Under the pieces are notes generated by a model, which saw only the letters and a list, made by a program, of their open reading frames with translations, ran no database searches and had not been told where the DNA came from. A stretch of 64,000 bases of DNA, taken from contig NZ_NUUX01000028.1 of assembly GCF_002564465.1 (NCBI RefSeq), forward strand, positions 46,935-110,934, given 5' to 3'. The translations under genes and the position numbers were made by a program. How positions within the stretch are numbered: position 1 is the stretch's first letter; each line of letters starts with the position of its first letter. This document shows positions 43,070 through 52,667 of the stretch, piece after piece. This DNA is from Bacillus sp. AFS088145 (GTDB lineage Bacteria > Bacillota > Bacilli > Bacillales > Bacillaceae_G).

Positions 43070-44614
43070 ATGCTATCTTATAAACACGAACCTTTTACAG
43101 ACTTTTCAAAAGAGGAGAATATAAACGCTTTTAATCAAGCATTAGATCTTGTAAACTCACAGCTTGGGAAAGAATATCCCCTAACCATAGGCGGGGAAAA
43201 AATTATAACGGATCACAAAATCACATCATTTAACCCTGCTAATAAAAATGAAGTGGTTGGGGTTGTTTCAAAAGCAAGCAAAGATTTGGCGGAAAAAGCA
43301 ATGCAATCCGCATTGGAAGCATTTGAGTCATGGAAGAATTTCCAGCCGGAAGGACGGGCTGATATCCTATTCCGTGCGGCTGCGATCTTACGCCACCGTA
43401 AACATGAATTTTCTGCCTATCTTGTAAAGGAAGCAGGAAAGCCGTGGAAAGAAGCTGATGCCGATACAGCTGAAGCAATCGATTTCCTTGAATTTTATGC
43501 ACGCCAAATGATCAAGCTTCAAAATGGTGTACCAGTGCAAAGCCGAGAAGGTGAACTAAATCAATTTCATTACATTCCACTGGGAGTTGGGGTGATTATT
43601 TCTCCTTTTAATTTCCCGCTCGCTATTATGGCTGGAACAACTGTAGCTGCCATTGTGGCTGGGAACACCGTTCTTCTTAAGCCTTCAAATAACACACCGG
43701 TTGTGGCTACGAAATTTTTGGAAGTGATGGAGGAAGCGGGGCTTCCGAAAGGAGTACTGAATTTCGTTCCTGGAAGTGGTGCGGAAATTGGCGATTATCT
43801 TGTAGACCATCCAAAAACGCGTTTTGTCTCATTTACTGGATCACGTGAGGTTGGCTGCCGTATTTATGAGCGAGCAGCAAAAGTGCATCCTGGGCAAATT
43901 TGGCTAAAGCGAGTGATAGCAGAGATGGGCGGAAAAGATACAATGGTCATTGATAAAGATGCAGATTTGGATTTTGCATCAGCATCCATAGTATATTCTG
44001 CTTTCGGTTTTTCTGGCCAAAAATGCTCTGCGGGATCGAGAGCCGTAATTCATCAGGATGTTTATGATCAAGTATTAGCTAAAGCAGTGGAATTAACCAA
44101 AACCTTAACCGTCGGTAGCCCTGAAGAGGCTAGAACATATTTGGGACCTGTCATTGATCAGGCGGCATTTGACAGAATCATGAATTATATTGAAATTGGA
44201 AAAAGTGAAGGTAAAATAATGGCTGGCGGAGAAGGTGATGATTCTCGAGGTTATTTCATCCAACCTACTATTATTGCTGATGTTAATGAAAAGGCGCGCT
44301 TAATGCAGGAGGAGATATTTGGACCAGTTGTGGCTTTTTGTAAAGCACGTGATTTTGATCATATGATGGAAATTGCCAACAATACCGACTATGGCTTAAC
44401 CGGTGCATTGATTTCAAATAATCGCGAACATATTGAGCGGGCTAGAAAAGAATTCCATGTAGGAAACTTGTATTTTAACAGGGGATGTACGGGTGCCATT
44501 GTTGGTTATCAGCCGTTTGGTGGATTCAATATGTCCGGTACAGATTCTAAAGCCGGGGGACCAGATTACCTCATTCTTCATATGCAAGCAAAAACGACAT
44601 CAGAAATGTTTTAA
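43070..44614 (+). CDS. putC: L-glutamate gamma-semialdehyde (1-pyrroline-5-carboxylate) dehydrogenase
   Basis: The 514-residue enzyme has the length and motifs of Bacillus PutC/RocA: an N-terminal tail unique to this class ([15 protein letters not shown]), NAD-binding [16 protein letters not shown] and FTGSREVGC, the general base Glu in AEMGGKD and the catalytic Cys in [11 protein letters not shown]. It oxidises glutamate semialdehyde to glutamate with NAD+. GAGGGGG precedes the ATG. The proline dehydrogenase gene follows 38 bp later, so the pair converts proline to glutamate. Transcription is expected to need SigL and the divergent activator. PutC rather than RocA is inferred from the PutB neighbour. 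Confidence 0.92.
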   Translation: MLSYKHEPFTDFSKEENINAFNQALDLVNSQLGKEYPLTIGGEKIITDHKITSFNPANKNEVVGVVSKASKDLAEKAMQSALEAFESWKNFQPEGRADILFRAAAILRHRKHEFSAYLVKEAGKPWKEADADTAEAIDFLEFYARQMIKLQNGVPVQSREGELNQFHYIPLGVGVIISPFNFPLAIMAGTTVAAIVAGNTVLLKPSNNTPVVATKFLEVMEEAGLPKGVLNFVPGSGAEIGDYLVDHPKTRFVSFTGSREVGCRIYERAAKVHPGQIWLKRVIAEMGGKDTMVIDKDADLDFASASIVYSAFGFSGQKCSAGSRAVIHQDVYDQVLAKAVELTKTLTVGSPEEARTYLGPVIDQAAFDRIMNYIEIGKSEGKIMAGGEGDDSRGYFIQPTIIADVNEKARLMQEEIFGPVVAFCKARDFDHMMEIANNTDYGLTGALISNNREHIERARKEFHVGNLYFNRGCTGAIVGYQPFGGFNMSGTDSKAGGPDYLILHMQAKTTSEMF

Positions 44615-44652
44615 CTAGATTTAGGTAGCAGGAAAATATGGGAGGAATCAAT

Positions 44653-45639
44653 ATGATATTAAAAGATTTTTTTATGGCCTTATCACAAAACCAATTACTT
44701 AACAGTGCCGCTAAAAAGTATGGTTTAAAAATGGGGGCGCAAAGTGTTGTAGCTGGTACAAATATTGAAGAAGTAATTAAAAGCATTAAAGAGCTAAATA
44801 AACATGAGATCTCATGTACGGTCGATAACTTAGGGGAATTTGTCTTTAAAAAGGAAGAAGCAATCCAGGCTAGAGAACAAATTCTGAAAGTCATCGAAGC
44901 CATTCATAAGAATAAAGTAGATGCACATATCTCGTTAAAACCGACTCAATTGGGCTTGGACATTGAGTACTCTTTTTGTTTGAGTAATTTAAAGGAAATT
45001 GTTCACCAGGCACATCAATATGGGATTTTTGTTAATATTGATATGGAAGATTATGGACACTTAAAGCCTTCGTTTGATCTTTTAGATGAGCTTTCTTTGG
45101 AGTATGATAATGTAGGAACCGTTATCCAGGCATACTTCTATCAATCACAAGAAAATCTCGAAAAGTATAAAGATTTTCGCCTTCGTATTGTAAAAGGTGC
45201 ATATAAAGAGCCTGAGGAATATGCGTACCAAGACAAGAAAGATATTGATAAAAACTTTATTAAGTTGATAGAATGGCACTTGTTAAATGGAAAATTCACT
45301 TCTATTGCAACACATGACCACAAAATCATCCAACATGTTAAAGATTTTGTGAAAAGAAATAATATTCCGAACGATAAATTTGAAATCCAAATGCTGTACG
45401 GCTTCAGAAAAGACCTTCAATTGAAACTAGCAAGTGAAGGCTGCAATTTCTGCACTTATGTGCCATTTGGAAAGGACTGGTACGGTTACTTTATGCGTCG
45501 GCTTGCGGAAAGACCACAAAACTTAAACCTTGTAGCAAAACAGGTCTTTAATAAAAAAAACAACACCATGATTGGCTTAGCGGTCGGTGCCTTTACATTA
45601 GGTAGATTATCTAAAGTAAACAAGAAAAAACAGAAATAA
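44653..45639 (+). CDS. putB: Proline dehydrogenase (PutB)
   Basis: The ATG at 44653 follows GGAGGA at proper spacing, so the ATG at 44638 is not the start. The 328-residue flavoenzyme has the PutA/PRODH TIM barrel: AHISLKPTQLGLDIEYSF, VNIDMEDYGHLKPSFDLL, LRIVKGAYKEPEEYAYQ, IATHDHKII and the C-terminal YGYFMRRLAERPQN, which carries the proline-binding arginines. It oxidises proline to pyrroline-5-carboxylate and passes electrons to the respiratory chain. It is the second gene of the sigma-54 proline operon. No putP transporter follows it here. Confidence 0.92.
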   Translation: MILKDFFMALSQNQLLNSAAKKYGLKMGAQSVVAGTNIEEVIKSIKELNKHEISCTVDNLGEFVFKKEEAIQAREQILKVIEAIHKNKVDAHISLKPTQLGLDIEYSFCLSNLKEIVHQAHQYGIFVNIDMEDYGHLKPSFDLLDELSLEYDNVGTVIQAYFYQSQENLEKYKDFRLRIVKGAYKEPEEYAYQDKKDIDKNFIKLIEWHLLNGKFTSIATHDHKIIQHVKDFVKRNNIPNDKFEIQMLYGFRKDLQLKLASEGCNFCTYVPFGKDWYGYFMRRLAERPQNLNLVAKQVFNKKNNTMIGLAVGAFTLGRLSKVNKKKQK

Positions 45640-45977
45640 TAAAAAAATAAGGCGTTCATAATTTAAAGCGAAGTTGGCTGAATTCACAACAACAACAAAC
45701 TTGCATGATTATCATTGTGAACATTATGTAGAGTGCTATATTGTAAAAAATGGTGAATGTGTAGCAAGAGATCGTATACCAGTAACAATCTATTAAATAA
45801 TGAAACTAGTGATCGAGTTCCCCCTGTTTTTTACAATTAATTTGTATTCGTACTTGTTTAATGAGGTGATTTTATTACCATCATTTCTTAATTAACTTAC
45901 ATTAGAATAGGTACTTCTCAGTGTTCAAACAAAGCTTTTCTTATCGAGCTAACGCTAGCATTATTTCAATAAGATCG
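45640..45977. other. Spacer after putB with a possible 40-codon gene remnant
   Basis: No clear gene. A frame from TTG 45674 to TAA 45796 reads LAEFTTTTNLHDYHCEHYVE, then CYIVKNGECVARDRIPVTIY; its amino-acid composition is coding-like, but there is no ribosome site and no recognised family. It may be the tail of a lost gene, as seen at 40 kb. The remainder is AT-rich without ORFs. Confidence 0.35.
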
Positions 45978-46012
45978 AAAAAGGACTGTCAAAATTTAGA
46001 CAGTCCTTTTTC
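45978..46012. terminator. Hairpin terminator
   Basis: Perfect 13-bp stem AAAAAGGACTGTC/GACAGTCCTTTTT. The core GGACTGTC also appears in the hairpin at 57662. Confidence 0.8.
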
Positions 46013-46404
46013 AAATATTAAATTTCAAGATTTTACTTTAACAGAACCTTGATAAAAGAATGGAACGTAGTGTGAAAAATTTATTACAGCGACCGCTTGG
46101 TTTAATGGACTTAATTGAACTAAAATATTCATAATTACTGTATAAGACTCGACTCTGAATTTAATAGATTGAGGGTCTTTTTTACTTTCAACAGATGGAT
46201 TTGAAAATAAACATTTGAATAGTACTCTTTTACTCAATTCCACCCAACTTTAGGATAATTTCAAGAAAATTAGTATCTGTTAGCGAAAAATGTCGTCCTT
46301 TTTTCATAGTCTGACGATCAAAAAAGGATATTTCTGATATAAAATTGAATACTTAAATGGGACTTTATGCTTAAAAAATTATTTAAATGAAAAGGATGAT
46401 CTAA
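46013..46404. other. Spacer without a supported gene
   Basis: About 390 bp. A 72-codon minus-strand frame (46025-46243) lacks a ribosome site and known motifs. AAGACTC...GAGGGTCTTTTTT near 46143-46183 is a possible weak terminator. The last 60 bp should contain the promoter of the GNAT gene. Confidence 0.4.
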
Positions 46405-46884
46405 TTGACTTTAAATTTAACACTTATGAATAATCAAGATTTTCGGAGGTTCCTAGAAATAGCAACTGTGAATTTTGCGAATGATAAAGTGAAAAATGGG
46501 AGTTGGAAAGAAGAAACAGCTTTAGAACAATCAAAGGCAGCTTTTCAATCTTTATTGCCAGAAGGTGAAAATACTGAAAATAACTATTTGAAAAACATTG
46601 TTTTAAACGAAGAAAGAATTGGTTATATTTGGTATTCCATTAATAAAAAACAAGAGCCAAATTATGCTTATTTATATGAAATTCTTATTTATCCAGAGCG
46701 GAGAGGTCAAGGATATGGTAAAGAAGCGATGAGGATGTGTATAAAAGAAATGAATGAATTAGGAGTAGATGATGTATGTCTACATGTTTTTGGTCATAAT
46801 CAGGGTGCATTAAATCTATATCATCAACTTGGATTTGAGATTACTGATTATAACTTAAAGGTTAGTTCTTCTCGTTTTATATAA
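46405..46884 (+). CDS. GNAT-family N-acetyltransferase
   Basis: The 159-residue protein starts at TTG with AAAGGATG upstream. Typical GNAT parts are present: IGYIWYSINKKQEPNYAYLYEILIYPERRGQGYGKEAM, where RRGQGYG is the acetyl-CoA loop, and HNQGALNLYHQLGFEITD at the C-terminus. It belongs to the broad RimI-like subgroup. Substrate is unknown. It is a single gene that converges on the MocR regulator gene. Confidence 0.88.
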   Translation: MTLNLTLMNNQDFRRFLEIATVNFANDKVKNGSWKEETALEQSKAAFQSLLPEGENTENNYLKNIVLNEERIGYIWYSINKKQEPNYAYLYEILIYPERRGQGYGKEAMRMCIKEMNELGVDDVCLHVFGHNQGALNLYHQLGFEITDYNLKVSSSRFI

Positions 46885-46927
46885 ATTTATAAAAATAAAT
46901 TAATAATCCAAAAAACTTGAGTTTCAT

Positions 46928-46962
46928 AAAAAAGGAGCTGGTCGTCATTCATCTCCTTTTTC
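46928..46962. terminator. Weak bidirectional terminator between convergent genes
   Basis: AAAAAAGGAG pairs with CTCCTTTTT around a long loop, with A and T runs on both strands. Confidence 0.5.
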
Positions 46963-46985
46963 ATGAAAAGCAAATGGGCCTATAT

Positions 46986-48383
46986 TTATTGAATCTGTTT
47001 GTCGAGATATTGAGATAGAATTTTCAAACCAGAATCTAATTCCTCTAAAGATTGGGTAGAAGACAATGCAATACGTAAATACTTTTCAGAAGAAGCTTGT
47101 CCACTTAGAAAACGATCAGAATGAAACACACGTACACCTAGTTTTTTCAAATCTGCTTCTAAGTTTACCCCATTACTATGACTATGAATAGGAAGCCAAC
47201 GGTAAAAACTAAGCGGATGATCAATCTTATTTACAGGGAAATAGGATGAATAAATATCGTTTACTTTTTCAGCTAATTGTTTCTTTTGTTGAACGATTTC
47301 ATGCGCTTTTCCTGATAAGATCAGTTCAGTAATTACTTCTACATCAAGTGATGATGTTTTTACGTTAAGATTAAAAATAGCTTTCAAAATTTTTTCGCGT
47401 AGTGCATCCCCAAAAACCATGAAAGCAACTCTCAACCCAGAACAGATGGACTTTGATGTACCACAAATATATACACTTTGTTCTGGAAGAAGATTATACA
47501 TCGGTTGTTTGTAATCAGAAATTACTCCTGCAGTAATAAATGCATGGATATCATCCTCGATTAATATTAAACGATGTTTCCTTATTACAGAAGCTAATTG
47601 AAGTTTTCGAACGTCAGAAATCATAATAGTAGTTGGGTTACTACAAGAAGGCATTAGGAAAATGCCATGTATATTTAATTGGCTACATTGCTTTTCAAGT
47701 TCATCTGGCAGCATCCCGTACTGGTCGGAATGAATAGGAATTAATTGAATGTGAAGCGTTTTTGCTAACTCTATAAAATTCGAAAAAGTGTAAAAGTCTG
47801 TTGCAATACGATTACCTGGCTCAAATAAACTTGCTAAAGCAATGACCAAAGCGTTTTGAGTACCAGATACAATCGCTAAATTATCTTGAGTGGCTTTAAT
47901 ACCGAAAGCTTCCATCCAATTTAGTGCAGCTGCCTTGTGATGTGGGATTCCGGTAGGATCATTATAATTTAATAATTGATCTAAATAGCTTTTACTGACT
48001 ACTTTCTGAATTGCTTCGGTCACAATACTATTCGTTTGTTCAAAAGATGCCACAAAGCCAAGATCAATCCTATTGGCTGTTTTATCGGTTGAAATCGTGA
48101 TTGAATGGGCTGCATTTGGAGCAACAAAAGTTCCACTTCCTGTAATCGCATAGATTAAACCTTTTACTTCACATATTTTGTAGGCACGAGTAATTGTCGT
48201 AAAGTTTAAGTCAAGAAAATCGGCTAATTCTCGCTGCGGTGGTAATTTTGTACCAGGTGCTAGAAAGCCATTTATAATATCTAGTTCAAGTTGTAACGCA
48301 ATGGAATTATAAAAAGGACGTTTTAAAGTCTTTTTGTCGGGTTTCCAAGACATTGGGTAATTATCAAATGAATTTACTGGCAT
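46986..48383 (-). CDS. MocR/GabR-type regulator: GntR helix-turn-helix fused to aminotransferase-like domain
   Basis: The 465-residue protein has a GntR winged helix at about residues 20-85 (LQLELDIINGFLAPGTKLPPQRELADFLDLNFTTITRAYKI) fused to a class I aminotransferase-like domain (about 115-460). The PLP lysine is in CGTSKSICSGLRVAF. MocR proteins usually activate or repress a divergent operon in response to an amino acid or vitamin B6 form. Here the divergent genes are azlC-azlD and a YerA-like deaminase, and two CCATACAA-N11/12-TTGTATGG palindromes lie between. A branched-chain amino acid or analogue is a reasonable effector guess. Confidence 0.9.
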   Translation of the reverse strand: MPVNSFDNYPMSWKPDKKTLKRPFYNSIALQLELDIINGFLAPGTKLPPQRELADFLDLNFTTITRAYKICEVKGLIYAITGSGTFVAPNAAHSITISTDKTANRIDLGFVASFEQTNSIVTEAIQKVVSKSYLDQLLNYNDPTGIPHHKAAALNWMEAFGIKATQDNLAIVSGTQNALVIALASLFEPGNRIATDFYTFSNFIELAKTLHIQLIPIHSDQYGMLPDELEKQCSQLNIHGIFLMPSCSNPTTIMISDVRKLQLASVIRKHRLILIEDDIHAFITAGVISDYKQPMYNLLPEQSVYICGTSKSICSGLRVAFMVFGDALREKILKAIFNLNVKTSSLDVEVITELILSGKAHEIVQQKKQLAEKVNDIYSSYFPVNKIDHPLSFYRWLPIHSHSNGVNLEADLKKLGVRVFHSDRFLSGQASSEKYLRIALSSTQSLEELDSGLKILSQYLDKQIQ

Positions 48384-48403
48384 ATAACACCTCTACTATT
48401 TAA

Positions 48404-48434
48404 TTCCATACAATTATATCATTTTTGTATGGAA
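48404..48434. promoter_or_regulatory. Operator-like palindrome 1 (MocR side)
   Basis: TTCCATACAA-N11-TTGTATGGAA, a perfect 10-bp inverted repeat 21 bp upstream of the MocR start codon. Together with palindrome 2 it suggests autoregulation. Confidence 0.8.
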
Positions 48435-48522
48435 ATCAAAAAATTCAAATCTATACTTAATAGAGTAGGGAGTTAGTAAACATTCTTTAAACCGTACTTG
48501 ATTTAATTTTTAGAAAATTGTA

Positions 48523-48554
48523 ATCCATACAATTATTTCGTTTTTTGTATGGAT
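48523..48554. promoter_or_regulatory. Operator-like palindrome 2 (azlC side)
   Basis: ATCCATACAA-N12-TTGTATGGAT, a perfect 10-bp inverted repeat sharing the CCATACAA/TTGTATGG arms with palindrome 1. It lies about 50 bp before the azlC start and overlaps the only upstream in-frame TTG for azlC, which argues for the ATG at 48602. Confidence 0.82.
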
Positions 48555-48601
48555 TCTGTATGTTAAATTATAATAAATTTAACGATACAGGATGTGAAGT
48601 T

Positions 48602-49312
48602 ATGAAAAAAGGAAACAAGCTATGGATGGCATTTCGCTTTGCTTTTCCACACACAATACCCATTTTTGCAGGATTTTTATTTTTAGGGATAGCATATGGT
48701 ATTTTTATGAATTCTTTAGGATTCAGTGCCATTTATCCGATTTTGATGGGGCTAACAATTTTTGCTGGATCGATGGAATTTATTGCAGCAAACTTATTAC
48801 TGATGGGATTTAATCCAATTAACGCACTATTACTAACTTTAATGGTGAATGCGCGACATTTGTTTTATGGGGTCTCAATGTTAGATAAATATAAAGGCAC
48901 TGGTAAGAAAAAGATCTATCTAATTTTCGGTCTATGTGATGAGACTTTTTCGATAAATTATACAGCTGATATACCAGATAGCGTAGATAAGAGTTTGTAC
49001 ATGTTTTTTGTTACATTCCTTAATCATTTGTATTGGGTAATTGGTGCAGCAATTGGAGGGATTTTTGGATCCCTTGTAAAATTCAATACTAAGGGACTTG
49101 AATTTGTAATGACTGCCCTTTTTGTTGTTATATTCATTGAGCAGTGGAAAAAAGAGAGAAAACACATTAGTGCAATAACAGGGGTTGGTCTTTCAACCAT
49201 TTGTCTTATTATTTTTGGGGGAGAACATTTCATTATTCCTGCTATGCTTTCAATTCTTGTTACTCTTAGTGCAATTAGAAAGCCATCTAAGAAAGTCGAG
49301 GTATCAGTATGA
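48602..49312 (+). CDS. azlC: AzlC-family branched-chain amino acid exporter, large subunit
   Basis: The ATG at 48602 follows AGGATGTGAAG and gives 236 residues. The polytopic protein has the AzlC pattern [47 protein letters not shown] and [15 protein letters not shown], with the GxMxF and NxRH signatures of the family. AzlC works with the small AzlD protein, whose gene overlaps the stop codon (ATGA at 49309). Known AzlCD pairs export branched-chain amino acids or analogues such as 4-azaleucine. Control by the divergent MocR protein is likely. Confidence 0.9.
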   Translation: MKKGNKLWMAFRFAFPHTIPIFAGFLFLGIAYGIFMNSLGFSAIYPILMGLTIFAGSMEFIAANLLLMGFNPINALLLTLMVNARHLFYGVSMLDKYKGTGKKKIYLIFGLCDETFSINYTADIPDSVDKSLYMFFVTFLNHLYWVIGAAIGGIFGSLVKFNTKGLEFVMTALFVVIFIEQWKKERKHISAITGVGLSTICLIIFGGEHFIIPAMLSILVTLSAIRKPSKKVEVSV

Positions 49313-49641
49313 CGATGAATATAACACAGCAAATTATCACAGTATCAATGGTTGTTTTAGGTACAATGCTTACAAGATTTCTTCCTTTTATCATTTTTCC
49401 ACCGGGGAAAGCTACACCGAAGTATGTACAGTATTTAGGTAAAGTCCTACCGTCTGCAGTAATTGGACTATTGGTCATCTATTGTTTTAAAAATGTAAAT
49501 ATACTTTCTGGTACTCACGGTATTCCAGAGTTTATTTCAGTATTTGTTGTTGCGATTCTCCATTTATGGAAGAGAATGATGCTTCTTTCGATCGCAGGAG
49601 GTACGATTGTTTATATGATTCTTGTTCAATTAGTTTTTTAA
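49309..49641 (+). CDS. azlD: AzlD-family small exporter subunit
   Basis: The 110-residue protein has three to four hydrophobic segments and the AzlD signature [38 protein letters not shown]. Its start overlaps the azlC stop by 4 bp, so the two are co-translated. It is needed for AzlC activity in studied pairs. The C-terminus ends in a final membrane span ([16 protein letters not shown]). A deaminase gene follows after 17 bp and is part of the same transcript. Confidence 0.88.
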   Translation: MTMNITQQIITVSMVVLGTMLTRFLPFIIFPPGKATPKYVQYLGKVLPSAVIGLLVIYCFKNVNILSGTHGIPEFISVFVVAILHLWKRMMLLSIAGGTIVYMILVQLVF

Positions 49642-49658
49642 CAAATAGGAGTGAAATG

Positions 49659-51416
49659 ATGAAAAATTATAGATGGAGTAATGAACAAATTAGAAACCAA
49701 GTAAAAGTTCTTGATGGAGTAATTAATCCACATATTATCTTAAAAAATGCAACGTATTTAAATTCATATTTGAACCAATGGATCCATGCAAATATTTGGA
49801 TTTACCAAGATCGGATTGTTTATGTTGGTGAAGCTCTTCCGGAAAACTTGAATGAAATTGAAGTAGTAGATTGTGAAGGGCAATACATAGTGCCAGGTTA
49901 TATTGAACCTCATGCTCATCCATATCAGCTCTATAATCCTCTTACTTTAGCAAAGCATGCCGGACAATTCGGTACAACAACATTAATAAATGATAATCTA
50001 AAATTATTCTTAGAATTGCCTAGTCATGCTGCTTTTGAATTATTGAATGATTTTAAAAATATTCCATCAAGCATGTATTGGTGGTGTCGTTTTGACGCAC
50101 AAACTGAATTTCCGAATAATGAAGTGCTATTTAATTCGAAAGATGTTATGTCTTGGCTTGAAAATGAATTAGTATTACAAGGTGGAGAACTAACTGCGTG
50201 GCCAAAGCTACTAAATGGTGACAACCAAATGCTTACCTGGATACAGGAGACAAAGAAATTAAATAAGAAAGTGGAAGGGCATTTTCCTGGAGCTTCAGAA
50301 CGCACTTTAGCTAAGTTAATGTTATTAGGTGCAGATTGTGATCATGAAGCAATGACAGGGAAAGAAGTACTTTCGCGTTTAATGCAGGGCTATATGGTTT
50401 CATTAAGACATTCTTCAATACGACCTGATTTAGAAGTGCTTTTAAAGGAAATTAAAGAGCTTGGCATTCAAAAATTTGATCGCTTTTTCTTTACGACTGA
50501 CGGTTCACATCCTTATTTTTATGAAAAAGGAATGACTGATGAATTAATTAAAATAGCAATCCGTCACGAAATACCGTTAATTGAAGCATATAATATGGCA
50601 AGTTATAATGTAGCTTGCTATTATAATATGGAACATTTACATGGTTCAATCGCCACAGGAAGAATTGCTAATATTAATCTACTAGAAAGTAAAGAAAACC
50701 CAACACCGCTAAGTGTTTTAGCAAAAGGTAAATGGATCAAAAAAGACGGGAACCTTATTAATCAATATTTACCAATCGATTGGGAGAAGTATCAATTTTC
50801 TAAACTAGATTTAAAGTGGACTTTACATAAAGAGGATCTAAGTCTTTCAAACTCATTTGGTATAAACTTAATAAATAATGTAATTACAAAACCATATGAA
50901 AGTATAATTGATGTAGAAAGTGATGAATTATCATACGAACATGATGAATGTTTTCTTTTAATGGTTGGAAGAGATGGTTCTTGGAGATTAAACTCGCTAG
51001 TGAAAGGATTTGCTCAACATATGGGTGGATTTGCAAGTTCTTATTCGGGTACTGGCGACATTATAATTTTAGGGAAAAGAAAATCCGATATGTTGAAAGC
51101 TTTTGAAAGAATGAAAGAAATAGGTGGTGGAATGGTACTAGTTGAAGAGAACAAAATTGTTCACGAAATATCTTTAGCTTTAAAAGGTAGCATGTCTGAA
51201 TTAGATTTGGACAGTTTAATCCAAATTGAGAAAAAAATGATCGAATTGTTAAAAGAAAAAGGATATAAATACGACGATCCTGCTTTTACGCTATTATTCT
51301 TTTCTGCAACCCATTTGCCATTTATTCGATTAACTCCAAGTGGATTATATAACGTGAAAAATAAAGAAATTCTAGTTTCTCCAACAAATAGGGAACCTGC
51401 ACATTATGAGAATTAG
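49659..51416 (+). CDS. yerA: YerA-like adenine deaminase-family amidohydrolase
   Basis: AGGAG before ATGATG at 49656-49661 sets the start at 49659 and gives 585 residues. Amidohydrolase motifs are in place: the metal ligands in YIEPHAHPYQLYN, EGHFPGAS, GADCDHEAMTG, RHSSIRPD and the catalytic-region TTDGSHP. The whole pattern matches Bacillus YerA, a putative adenine deaminase distinct from AdeC, which converts adenine to hypoxanthine. It is unusual as the third gene after azlCD under a MocR regulator, so a different substrate, such as an amino-acid or purine-like amide, is possible. Confidence 0.85.
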   Translation: MKNYRWSNEQIRNQVKVLDGVINPHIILKNATYLNSYLNQWIHANIWIYQDRIVYVGEALPENLNEIEVVDCEGQYIVPGYIEPHAHPYQLYNPLTLAKHAGQFGTTTLINDNLKLFLELPSHAAFELLNDFKNIPSSMYWWCRFDAQTEFPNNEVLFNSKDVMSWLENELVLQGGELTAWPKLLNGDNQMLTWIQETKKLNKKVEGHFPGASERTLAKLMLLGADCDHEAMTGKEVLSRLMQGYMVSLRHSSIRPDLEVLLKEIKELGIQKFDRFFFTTDGSHPYFYEKGMTDELIKIAIRHEIPLIEAYNMASYNVACYYNMEHLHGSIATGRIANINLLESKENPTPLSVLAKGKWIKKDGNLINQYLPIDWEKYQFSKLDLKWTLHKEDLSLSNSFGINLINNVITKPYESIIDVESDELSYEHDECFLLMVGRDGSWRLNSLVKGFAQHMGGFASSYSGTGDIIILGKRKSDMLKAFERMKEIGGGMVLVEENKIVHEISLALKGSMSELDLDSLIQIEKKMIELLKEKGYKYDDPAFTLLFFSATHLPFIRLTPSGLYNVKNKEILVSPTNREPAHYEN

Positions 51417-51472
51417 ATTGAAAAGTTATGTAAAATCTTAACAAAAAACATAAATGATAAAGTCTATCTTAG

Positions 51473-51510
51473 GCATGAATCGGAAAATTAATCTGATTCA
51501 TGCTTTTTTA
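51473..51510 (+). terminator. Terminator of the azlC-azlD-yerA operon
   Basis: GCATGAATCGG pairs with CTGATTCATGC (one G-T pair) followed by seven T. Confidence 0.85.
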
Positions 51511-51849
51511 TTTGTTTGAGGTTGATTATTTTATTCAAATCGATCAGATTAAACAATTGAATTATCCAGATAAATTAGTATAGACATAATATAAATGTAG
51601 AAGAAATTTACAATGTTTGCCATATGCTATCTAGTAATTATTACATTAACAATTTAATATAAATTTCTTTTTTACGCTTTATTTAGACTAACAATAATGA
51701 AAAGAAACAAAGAAGCGTATACTATTCAAGATAATTTTAGAGTAGAAGATGGTAGGATGATTTATCTAAAATAGTTCTGGTTTTTAGAGAAGGGATGAAA
51801 TATAAAGTGGATCATTTAAATGGAAGAAATGAAAAAAAATAAGAAAAAT
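51511..51849. other. Spacer without a supported gene
   Basis: AT-rich, stops in all frames, no ribosome site with a plausible ORF. It probably represents the eroded 5' part of the germination gene whose 3' end is recognisable after about 51870. Confidence 0.4.
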
Positions 51850-51869
51850 AATATCCATAATTTCACAAT

Positions 51870-52348
51870 AAATGCCAAAGGTAATATTAATGAAAACTTG
51901 AATTTTACAGGATAAAATTGTAGGTCAATTAACTATGTGGTTAAATGGAAATCAACAAAAAAAATAAAAACACAATCCCGAATAGCAAAATCAGTTTTTA
52001 TATTAATGATATAAAAAGGAGTGTAAAAAAGAAATACCATGATGGTAAGTACCAATTTAATATAAATCTTAAACTACCGATATCTGTTACAGAATCTCCA
52101 ATAAAATTAAATGACAGTTCTGAAGGAAAGTTAATAAAAGAAATTGAAAATGACTTGCAAAAAGAACTAAGTCCTTTTTTAAATCCCTCCAAAATGACAA
52201 GTTGGATCCAATTGGCCACGGACTTTATGCTAGATCATTTAAATACTCAGAGTGGAAAAAGATAGAAGATAATTGGATTGGTGCATTTCAACAATCAAAA
52301 ATTAAGGTTAAGGTTATTTTGGTTGATAAAGGAATATCATGTAAGTAA
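51870..52348 (+). pseudogene. Ger(x)C-family spore germination lipoprotein gene, decayed 3' portion
   Basis: Three pieces in shifting frames follow the order of a Ger(x)C C-terminal domain. First comes LQDKIVGQLTMWLNGNQ (about 51904-51955), like the DKLVGWLNG motif. Then comes an open 106-codon frame (51945-52265) with FNINLKLPISVTESPIKL and KLIKEIENDLQKELSPFLN. After another shift near 52243, YSEWKKIEDNW and KIKVKVILVDKGI run to the TAA at 52346. Frameshifts, a missing N-terminal half and no lipobox mark it as dead. No gerA- or gerB-type partner lies nearby. Confidence 0.7.
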
Positions 52349-52485
52349 TTACACAATGTAATATGAAAAAATGAGCCATTCTTTTGAATAAGTTAAGTAA
52401 AACAGGATAATTTGACAATTAAAAAGTCTCGATTGTAGAATGTGCCCTTAAAAGAAGAATTTAAGATTACGTTAAGTCTCAGAAA

Positions 52486-52523
52486 GAAGATGATTTCTGT
52501 ATTCTACAGGTTCATCTTTTTTA
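52486..52523 (+). terminator. Hairpin terminator left from the germination gene or spacer
   Basis: AAGATGA(ttt)CTGTA pairs with TACAG(gt)TCATCTT and is followed by TTTTTA. Confidence 0.65.
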
Positions 52524-52667
52524 TTTTACACTGTTTCCAAATAGGCCTTTTGAACTTTTGTTTAGCTTATTTTATTTTTAAATCTCTTTACTTTTTAATA
52601 AACTTCTTGATACAATAGCTTTCCGTCTGAAAATTCGGCTATTTATTTATATAAAGGGGGTAGAAAA

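Noticed and set aside
46025..46243. 72-codon minus-strand frame
   Set aside because: Starts with GTG without a ribosome site, contains a probable terminator, and has no recognisable family.
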